A DNA stretch of 64,000 nt from Psococerastis gibbosa (Eukaryota; Arthropoda; Insecta; Psocodea; Psocidae). The stretch spans positions 2,424,910-2,488,909 of the forward strand of contig OZ020491.1 of the NCBI GenBank assembly GCA_963971405.1. Reading direction: 5' to 3'. The notes under the pieces were generated by a model. It was not told where the DNA came from, did no database searches, and worked only from the letters and a program-made list of their open reading frames with translations. This document shows, piece by piece, positions 56,280 to 64,000 of the stretch. Each line of letters starts with the position of its first letter. Position 1 is the first letter of the stretch. A program made the position numbers and the translations under genes.

Positions 56280-56715
56280 TTTATGACCCTAGGCCTACTT
56301 ATACAGACCCATTGGTCCATTTTTCAATGCCAACGACCCCAAGGATATTAGACATTATTGCTTTCCAATTTATACGTAGTATAAGGAAAGCTTTGTGATG
56401 GTCGAAATTATCGATTCCGAGATTTCAACGGACTTGCACGTTTTGAGGTACCAGGAACCCAAAAAAGTGGTTTTTACGAAATGTCTGTCTGTCTGTCTGT
56501 CTGTGCGTCGATTTCCGGGCAAACTACTCGGTCGATTTTGATGAAATTCGGCATGTAGGTTCACAAAAATCATACCTCGGAACAATTTTTTATATTGTTT
56601 CCGTATGCAATTTTGGCCATTGGCAAACTGATATAAGTCCTTCATGTCAACCTACGCCGACTACAAGCGTTGATGGACTAGCTGAGACAAGCTTACCATT
56701 GAGGCAATGTAACAG
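56280..56715 (-). repeat. SINE family A body split by repeat T
   Basis: CATTGGTCCATTTTTCAATG, GCCAACGACCCC, then the T fragment 56360-56591, then ATATTGTTTCCGTATGCAAT and TTGGCCATTGGCAAACTG. This is the same order as 42765-42870. Confidence 0.6.
56360..56591 (-). mobile_element. Unclassified repeat T, copy 5 (inverse, partial)
   Basis: Begins GCTTTCCAATTTATACGTAG, then AAGGAAAGCTTTGTGATGG, a GTCTGTCTGTCTG run and ACAAAAATCATACCTCGG. Only the right-end quarter of the element is present, inserted in a SINE. Confidence 0.75.
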
Positions 56716-56733
56716 GCGAAAGCATGACTTAAC

Positions 56734-57473
56734 CAGTGTTACCAACCCTACTGTTTTAACAGTAGATTTGCTGTTTTCACATTGATGACCATGTTTTCTG
56801 TTTCATTCCTATTTTCTACTGTTTTTCGCGTTCACTAGATGGCAGTATCTTCTTTATATTTTGATGCACGCCTGTGGCGTCTATTTTGAAAATTTTTCTT
56901 TCGACCAAAACAAAACTCCCGATATTATCGACTTTTGGAAACATGTACAAGAATTAAGAAATGGAGACGAATCTCAAACATTCCCTACATTGTGTGAATT
57001 GGTAAAGAAGCTTTTGTGCCTACCACATAGCAGCGCCGCCGTGGAAAGGTTATTTTCTGCTATAAATATTATGAAAACCAAATTACGCAATAGAATATCG
57101 ACTACAACTATTAAAGGAGTATTACACACTAAATCCGAAATAACTGATTGCTATTCATTCGAAGCCACAGAAAAGCACATGAAGAAATTCAACAAAAATA
57201 TGTATGATTTTAAAAATAAAAATGATTGTGAAAATATTGAAGATGAGGCAATTGAAAATGAAACTGAAAAATAATTTTACTTTGATTTTTGTTTTATGTT
57301 GCTGTGATTATAAATATATTAATTGATGTGAGTTCTAGTAACTAAGAAAGTTGTTTATTATTTAATTATATGAGCAAAATTATGAAATCTGCCTTTTTTT
57401 CTTTAACTACCGCTTTCTACTGTTTTTTTTAGGCGAGTTGTGGTTTTTTAGTTTTTTGAGGTTGGCAACACTG
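56734..57473 (+). mobile_element. hAT transposon, internally deleted, keeps transposase C-terminus
   Basis: The ends CAGTGTTACCAACC and GGTTGGCAACACTG are inverse copies. The 8-bp duplication GACTTAAC (56726-56733, 57474-57481) is perfect. The ORF 56861-57274 lies within. Confidence 0.93.
56861..57274 (+). pseudogene. hAT transposase C-terminal (dimerisation) region
   Basis: 137 codons. PTLCELVKKLLCLPHSSAAV, ERLFSAINIMKTKLRNRI is the hAT C-terminal dimerisation signature (P....LA...L..P.SSA..ERLFS.......R.RL). The catalytic part upstream is absent, so it cannot act as a transposase on its own. The frame is open up to the stop, followed by a Lys/Asn/Glu-rich end. In cells it could at most interact with full-length relatives; that is speculative. 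Confidence 0.85.
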
Positions 57474-57499
57474 GACTTAACTAAGTACAGATACGAGTT

Positions 57500-57735
57500 C
57501 AGAACCAAGATATTGGTACATGGTATCACACGACATGAGTATCGATTAACGGTACGGACTTTCACCCTAAAGGTTGTTAGTTCGAGTTCCACACTAACTA
57601 CATTTTCTGGCCATGCTTTGGAGGGCAGGCGGTCCCGGGCCTTCCTAGTTGAGTGTAAGAAAGGGCTTTATAGCCCTAACTCCGCTAGGTTGGCTTAGTA
57701 ATAGAACAAAAAGTCCTTATTTATTTATTTTTAAG
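57500..57735 (+). repeat. tRNA-derived SINE, family B, fullest copy
   Basis: Head CGATTAACGGTACGGACTTT, AAAGGTTGTTAGTTCGAGTT with B box GTTCGAGTTCC, a short body (TTTTCTGGCCATGCTTTGG), then the shared tail (GGTCCCGGGCCTTCCTAGTT, GAGTGTAAGAAAGGGC, CTAACTCCGCTAGGTTGGCT) and a (TTAT) run. It follows the hAT element directly. Confidence 0.75.
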
Positions 57736-58454
57736 AAGATATGTGTCTATGCAATAACTGACAGTTGAAAGGAAATAACCCTTATAAGTGTAAAAATCAT
57801 ATACAATATTATCTCATGAAATAGCAAGCGTATAGAGCTGTCAAAAAAATTATGAAAAACAGATTAACTTTTTCTTGGGAATTTTCATTCAAAGGCTACC
57901 CCTTTCTAACACTGATTGGCCTCAATAATTGAATTTGATTTGCAAAAAAAACCTATTGAGTAGTAATAGTCTCGAGGAAAGAGTTCAAAAACTGCGGAAA
58001 ATTGGTGCAAATAAAGGCCACTTGTCATTATATTGAAATGTAGATGAGCATTTCTGCTAATTTAACGACTCTACGATCGATATAATTCCTGTAAGAATCG
58101 GATTGGGGGGGGGGGGAACTCTGATTTGCTCCTACCCTTATGCTCGAATGTTTCATCTCTCCTATACAGAACTCCAGACTACGGTACGTTATTTATCCCT
58201 TGTACGACCATGTCCATAACACCCCTAGCAAAATTTATCTATCCATGTTTTTTCGATCTTTATGGGTCGGAGTTGAAATAAGCACTTGCCTCTCTTTAAT
58301 GAAATAAATTGAACGGTGTAGTTAATTTACTTGCTGCTGTAGCGAGACAGTTTGCCTTTTTTATTAACGAGTATAGCCGCTATAGTGGTCTGTCATTTGA
58401 CCTGCGTCTTTAGGTAAATTTCAACTTTGTTTTCCAGACAAAATAATTAATGGC
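57736..58454. other. Intergenic DNA, nothing recognised
   Basis: A G run near 58107-58117; no gene. Confidence 0.4.
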
Positions 58455-58640
58455 CCTGCAGCGATTTGGGATTAACGTAACACCGCGGGGTTTATTTAAT
58501 TGTTTTAAACCAATGAGTGCTAAATACTCGGGAAATTCAATTGGAAAATTTAATCCTCGACTAAACATTATTTATTTGGGGAGTTTGCAATTTTTTCTCC
58601 CCTAGATGTAGAAACATTAATTTAAATTCTCATTATATTT
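58455..58640. mobile_element. Large foldback family, one arm
   Basis: TTTGGGATTAACGTAACACC, AATTGTTTTAAACCAATGAG, TTTTTTCTCCCCTAGATG parallel the left half of 59446-60135. Confidence 0.55.
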
Positions 58641-59445
58641 CATATATATATATTTCAAAAAACGTTTATGCTGTTTATATGTACCTGAGCCTTAAAGGCT
58701 GGATTTCTTGAATACCAAATTCAAAGTCTAAAACAGAGCCTTCATTAACTGATGAGTAACCTGATATATTTGAAACCACCCTCTCCAGTCCCCAGAGAAT
58801 GTTATAGTCTACTAAATGATATTTTGGCCCCGACTTTTTCATCATATGTTTTATTTCATTTTTTTTCTTCAAAATTTCTCACAATAAATATGAGGTATAC
58901 GGTTGGTCTGGAAATCCCTTTATAATTCATCTTCCACTGATAATTGAAAATCAACAAATATAGTCTGTCTTGCAAAGAAACGTACCCTACCCACAATTTT
59001 CAGAAGAGAAAAAATAAATTAAAATTTATAAACCCGATCTTTGATTGCGTGAACCTTTTCAAATAATACCCTGTGAACTGTGATCCAGTAAGACCCCATA
59101 GGGTCACGTGATACTGAACGAGAGAGTCACGTGATGCATTATCAGGGCTGCCACTCTGTGGGCAACACGAACGCCGGGCCCCTGGTCACCTGTAACACTG
59201 CCCCCTCCCCCACCTCCCCCTCCCTTCTGTCACATAATGTGTCAGTCCCCCGTCATGAGCAGTCACCTGTAATTAAGACGCCATTGTTCACTTCAGCAGT
59301 GTAATAAAGCTACTATATAATAGTATAGTATAGGAAACAAAGTCCTAAAACGCCGGAATTGGTAATTAAATGGGTAATTTCATATAACAGAATTTATGGC
59401 TTTATAACGAAAGCAATAGATAATAGAATATTGCCGTTTTACCAG
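58641..59445. other. Intergenic DNA, nothing recognised
   Basis: No supported gene. C-rich stretch near 59200-59225. Confidence 0.4.
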
Positions 59446-60135
59446 CAGCCCTTTTACGGCGATTAGGGATTAACGAGGTTTTATTCAATTGTTTTAAACA
59501 AATGAGTGCAAAATGCGCGGGAAATTCAAATTGATGAATTAATCCTCGGCTATATTTTTGGTGAGGTTTTAATTTTTTCTCCCTTGGATTGTAGCACATT
59601 AGTAGTAGTAGCAGCAGTGTTCGTCGGGTTAATAACGACTTAGGCCTCATTTGGGCCCATAGAGCGACCCCGACTTGACTGTCCTATGCCAGCCCATAGG
59701 ACAGTGGACCTCCTGATTATAGTGGATTCCGAACCACTTGGGAAACACAGTGAAGTCACACGATTAGTTCGGAGGTGACCAGGACAAGTCCTACCATGTT
59801 TCCCTACCGGCACTGTGCACACGACAAAGTTATCTGCAGCTTTGAACCTGCTCTGGTCCGCTGGATTCAACATGGTATGGCGGCCGGTTTGTAGCACATT
59901 AATTAAAATTCTTATTATATTTCATAATTCTACCTGTAAATTTTAATGTTTATTAGTATTTCCTTCAATTATAAAATAATGCAACCATTCATCTCGTATT
60001 CCGATAATTTATTAATTTGAATTCCCGCGCATATTTGTACATCGTCACGTGATACCTTACTAATGCGGTATTAAAAAATAATCCGAAGTATGATATAAAC
60101 CCCCGGTGTTATGTTAATCCCTAATAGAGCTGCTA
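59446..60135. mobile_element. Large foldback element split by a LINE/SINE insert
   Basis: Left AGCAGCCCTTTTACGG, GATTAGGGATTAACGAGG pairs with right GTTAATCCCTAATAGAG, CTGCT. The interior resembles 6963-7497 and 58455-58640 (ATTCAATTGTTTTAAACAAA). The insert is 59602-59888. Confidence 0.6.
59602..59888 (-). mobile_element. Short retroposed insert, probably a LINE 3' end
   Basis: Flanked by a 13-bp duplication TTGTAGCACATTA. The minus-strand reading ends RRSTVLWAGIGQSSRGRSMG-PNEA stop, then a short 3' stretch and a (GCTGCTACTAC) tail on the minus strand. The strand and tail fit a 5'-truncated non-LTR element; a SINE is possible. Confidence 0.65.
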
Positions 60136-60247
60136 AGCCTATTATTTGTTTTGACATTTAGGGCCTTTACGAACACCGAAACTTATCCAACCAATAAGTA
60201 TAAGGGGAGGTTACGTCAAGAGCTTATAGTGAAATAAGCTCCCCTTA

Positions 60248-60613
60248 GGCGCCAATTCCACCGACCGGCTAGGGCTATTTACAAAAACGGTGACGTGGTA
60301 GCAGAAATTCAAGACTTAGGTGGCGTTGCAGAATGCAAATGACATTGACGGAAATTAGAATTTTTCTTTTTATAGAAATCTATTAAAATGTTTGTACTTA
60401 ACATATCCCATGACGCCATTTTTTAATTTTAGTTTTTTTTTTGTGATTTTACTGTATGATCATTGATCAATTTTAACTATGGCAAAGAGGAAAATAAACA
60501 TTTCCGTCAATTCTGCAATGCGAGGTCGGTGGAAACCCCACCTAAGTCTTGAATGTCTGCTACCACGTCACTGTTTTTGTAAATAGCCCTAGCCGGTCGG
60601 TGGAATGGGCGCC
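60248..60613. mobile_element. Composite palindromic MITE, copy 5
   Basis: Outer arms GGCGCCAATTCCACCGACCG and the inverse. Perfect TTA at both edges. The left inner arm is partly deleted (GGTGGCGTTGCAGAATGC). Confidence 0.85.
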
Positions 60614-61347
60614 TTAAACATAGCGACTGGATAAGGTCCGTTGGTCGGAAACAGCCTTAATGTCTGGTGCCGTGAAACGAGAAAAGATTAAATTTGTCAA
60701 GAATATGAAGCAGCCATTTCATTCAGCCATTGCTTGTGGATACACAGTGTTTCTTATATCGGTAATCAACTGGCATCAGCTAACTGCAGTCCCACCAATC
60801 GGAAATCAGTGTGCTCTTACGTTATCCTGCGAAATAACATATATTTGACGTTGTGCAAAAAGGATAGAAGGGTCACGGCTACAGACAATCCTATATATAG
60901 CCTATACTTGTCACTTCAACTATTAAAGAATGTACAGAAGATTGAAAAGAACACAGTATATGTAAATAAAAACAATTTTCTTTCTTTCTTTCGTATGATT
61001 TTGTACCCAGCGGGAGGAGAGACTGCTGGCTGAGTCACGGTAGCACCGGAAGTCGACAACTTGCAGTTTCCGTCGCACGTTATTTCTCCTACATACGTGA
61101 TTTTGTCGCGGACTTGCAAACCCAAAACTTTTATTCTACGTCATATCCTTTTTCTCAAGCACCCATATTTCTTCAACATACCTTTATTGAGCCATTAGAT
61201 TTTATTTAGAAAAATAAAAATTATTTTCCTGGAAGGAATGCTATTTTCATCGACAAACTCCGAGGGAAACCTATCTACTGTAAGTGAACATACAATACAG
61301 AAGGAATGAGTACAAGCCTCGGCCAAATTGCATTTTTTAAGTGTGAC
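60614..61347. other. Intergenic DNA, nothing recognised
   Basis: Short ORFs on both strands without recognisable similarity. Confidence 0.4.
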
Positions 61348-61430
61348 CACGGCCGTAGTCAGAAATTTTTTTCGGGGAGGGGGGGTCCATCTAACGTCAC
61401 CCACCCCCCCCCCTTTTGGCTACGGCCATG
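61348..61430. mobile_element. Minimal hAT-type MITE, 83 bp
   Basis: Left CACGGCCGTAGTCAG and right TTGGCTACGGCCATG. The 8-bp flanks AGTGTGAC and AGTGTAAC differ at one base. Almost nothing but termini, a G run and a C run. Confidence 0.8.
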
Positions 61431-61712
61431 AGTGTAACTACTACTTCTTCTGCTCTTTTTTAAGAACTTGTCTCGTGACCCTTGAGCTGAGCAATAAAAG
61501 ATAGTAGGAGGTCATTACACTAGACTTATATCAGCAACTTGTCGGATACGGAGAAAACATTGGCGTAATTAAGTGGCCTGGGGGGGGGGGCTTAGCCACT
61601 CCCAGGTACTTTTCAAGTCTCCCCAAGGATTTTTGAGGAAATAAAACAAATTGATTGAAGAAAAACATAATAGATAAAAGAATAACATTAGATCTTGCAA
61701 ATACACGTTTAT

Positions 61713-61748
<36 letters not shown>

Positions 61749-63207
61749 GAATACGGAAGTTTCTTTTCCCCAGAAAATAACAAATTAAAAAAAAAATCAT
61801 TTTACCGCGAAAATTTGACTATTTTAATGTACTAGTAGTATGTTGGCAATTTCGGAGTTTTGGACTTTTCTTTTGTCAATGTTTATGTTTGAATCTACAA
61901 TTTTTCATGGATATTAGTATCTTAAGGCTGAATGTTCAAAATGTTTTGTAAACAAGAAATTTTGCTGATTTTTTGACGAAAATAATTTATTGCTCATTCC
62001 ACAGATACAAAGATAACAAAGTGAACAGATAAAAAACTCATAAAAATCCATGTTATCGCAGGAAGTTTATATTTTCTGAACTGAAGTATTATTACCTTAA
62101 AAAAAATTGGATGAAGAGCCTTAAACCCATTTTGTAGCACAGATGTAAATCTGTAAGGAAAATAGACAGCTTTCACAGAAAACTCGTATTTTTTAAGATT
62201 TTTTCATCTGTTCCCTTTTATATTTTTGTGGCTGAGGAACGAGCAATTAATTAATTTCGTCCAAAAAGTACGATAATTTCTTGTTTACAAAACAAAAAAA
62301 CACTCAGCCTTAAAGTTTATGGGGTTCTTTACCTCCCCCCTCAGATTTTGACAACTAGGCGCACGGATCACGTGGGTCCTAATAAGACGCCCAGGTATTT
62401 TGCGAATTTAGCAAATGTAATCACAGTCAAAAGCAGCTACAGTATAGCCTGTGCTTCATACTCCAGGTAGCCGGAGCCACTCGGAAAATTTTCCAGGGGG
62501 CGCCCCTGCTCCGCCGATCTCAAACTAATTGTGTTAGTTAAGGCTAACAAAGTTGGTAGTGAAAACTGTCTGGTTCATAACCCCAACTAAAGCCGCAGCA
62601 ATATAATATAGGCTACAATACAATTATAACTGCCGTTCTCATTGATATTACATCAGTAAGGCAAAACTTTGAACAACAGGACCGGGGAGGTGGGTGAAAG
62701 GTGTATTTCTAACTTTATCTAGCCGTGCTGTATCAGATATCTATTGAAAGTAAACTTTGTACTTTCGCTTTGGGTTGTGGAATGGAGGAGAATAGTCTAG
62801 TTGGTAGAGGAATAGAGTATGAAGTGGAGGGTCAAGGTTCGGGACTCTAAAAAAGGGATTTTTTTCTGCCGCCCATTGGCCCACCAAACCCTAATAATAG
62901 GTGAAAGTGGTAATAATAAAGTATAGTAGAAAAGGTAGCATGTAGTTAACAGTAATAATACATTATGTTTTATGCATGAGAAGTATAGTAAATATTAAAA
63001 AAGAAAAGGTACGAGTGAACCCGTACATAATTTCCTATTTATGAATTAGTCTACGTACCAAAATAGATAATATAATAATAAAATACAATAAATAATAATA
63101 ATATATGCAGTACCATGGTAAACCATTGTCCTAGGGTTAAATTTCAGTTGCTTCGAATTTCCCTATCCCAAAGCACTGAATCGATCGATGGGACGCTTGC
63201 ATAGTAT
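61431..63207. other. Intergenic DNA, nothing recognised
   Basis: A (TTA)n run near 61718-61747 and a G run near 61580-61591. No gene supported. Confidence 0.4.
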
Positions 63208-63437
63208 AGACCCAAACTTTTTTGTCCGTGGACCACCATCGTCATCAAATTCTACGACCAAGATACAGTAGTTTGTGCGTACAGTTAGACTACGTTCTAA
63301 TATTTGATTGCATGTGTTCAGTGCCAAGACTTGTATTTTACTTCAAATTTCCTATAACTCAGCTATTATATTTTCTTCTTTCTTACTTTGGTGTGGACCA
63401 CCAGATATATGCCTGTGGACCACAGTTTGGGAACCAC
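63208..63437. mobile_element. hAT-type MITE, GTGGACCAC family, diverged
   Basis: AGACCCAAACTTTTTTG, GTGGACCACC at the left and GTGGACCACAGTTTGGGAAC, CACTG at the right. Related to 14489-14771 and 47931-48235. The left terminus is eroded. Confidence 0.6.
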
Positions 63438-63454
63438 TGGTATATGTCAAGAAA

Positions 63455-63830
63455 ATAGAAGCATTCGAAATAATGTGTTATCGCCGCATTTTGAGAATAC
63501 CTTGGCAAGACCATGTAACTAATGAGGAAGTCCTAACCCAAATAAATGAAAAAAGGACCCTTATTGCATCCATATCCGCTGGGAGGGCACGCTGGCTCGG
63601 ACACCTGCTTCGGCATGATAACAGTCAGCTGCGTTGTTGAGGGGACCATGGAAGGCGTAAATCGACGGGGATGGCCACGAGACGAATATCTCCAACAAGT
63701 TAAACATGATTTGGGGATAACGTCCTATGTGGAGCTGAAGAGGGCATGTCAAATTGTCAAAATCGCGGAGATTGGAGACATCGCTGCAATATGTTGCTGC
63801 CAACCAGCCATCATCCGGCTGTAACTTAAA
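63455..63830 (+). mobile_element. RTE-like LINE 3' coding fragment
   Basis: FEIMCYRRILRIPWQDHVTN, EEVLTQINEKRTL, GRARWLGHLLRHD, then, after a frameshift, RRGWPRDEYLQQVKHDLGIT and SYVELKRACQI. This is the best-preserved RTE-type C-terminus in the window. Confidence 0.75.
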
Positions 63831-63894
63831 GAGAGGTATAGACAGTTCATACCAAATACACTACAAGACAGTAATAATAACTGGGTAGGCCTAA

Positions 63895-64000
63895 GGCGCC
63901 CATTCCACATACGTACAACTTCAATGAAAATTATGAAATTGAAGGTGGTAGCAGACATTAAAGACATACTAAAAATTCTGCTACCACCTTCAATTTCATA
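63895..64000. mobile_element. Small palindromic MITE, cut by the window end
   Basis: GGCGCCCATTCCACATACGT, then GAAATTGAAGGTGGTAGCAG, with its inverse CTGCTACCACCTTCAATTTC at the window end. The right end is outside. Confidence 0.75.

Overview
The window looks like arthropod, most likely insect, nuclear DNA. The evidence is an intron-containing Kdm4 gene with arthropod-style short exons, an AT-rich background, and a dense load of insect-type transposable elements: hAT, PIF/Harbinger-like and Tc1/mariner-like MITEs, RTE-like and RNase H-bearing LINE tails, Penelope-like, CsRn1-type and BEL/Pao-type LTR elements, and tRNA-derived SINEs. I cannot name the species or order from sequence alone.

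Region 1 (about 1-14,100) holds the only host gene I can support: the 3' part of a KDM4-family JmjC histone demethylase on the + strand. Five constitutive exons (879-1063, 1768-1921, 2804-2952, 3721-3885, 5045-5256) encode the catalytic JmjC core with the Fe(II) and zinc ligands of the family. The first exons (JmjN) lie upstream of the window. After the fifth exon the gene has two candidate last exons. One is 8874-11323, a long basic and Q/N-rich tail with its own stop and AATAAA signal. The other is 12660-13813, a tail that starts with four 30-residue tandem repeats. Both acceptors fit the phase of the 5256 donor, but the first cannot be joined in frame to the second, so the simplest reading is alternative 3' terminal exons.

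Region 2 (14,100-19,500) is gene-poor with a few MITEs and a LINE scrap. Region 3 (19,500-28,400) is a nested repeat block. It contains a composite palindromic MITE and a large foldback element whose loop was invaded by a whole-looking, very young CsRn1-type Ty3/gypsy element (21076-26430). A short non-autonomous BEL/Pao-type element (27040-28350) follows.

Region 4 (28,400-64,000) contains no host gene I can support. It is a mosaic of MITEs with clear target-site duplications (TSDs), LINE 3' ends and SINEs, many inserted into each other. Two patterns stand out. First, a family of palindromic MITEs shares an internal hairpin motif, and its larger members look like a MITE inside a MITE that now spreads as one unit. 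Second, many unrelated-looking hAT-type MITEs, with different terminal repeats but 8-bp TSDs, share a poly-G run near the left end and a poly-C run near the right end. A hAT relic at 56734-57473 still encodes the transposase dimerisation region. Element family names below are inferred from termini, TSD length and protein motifs, not from database searches.
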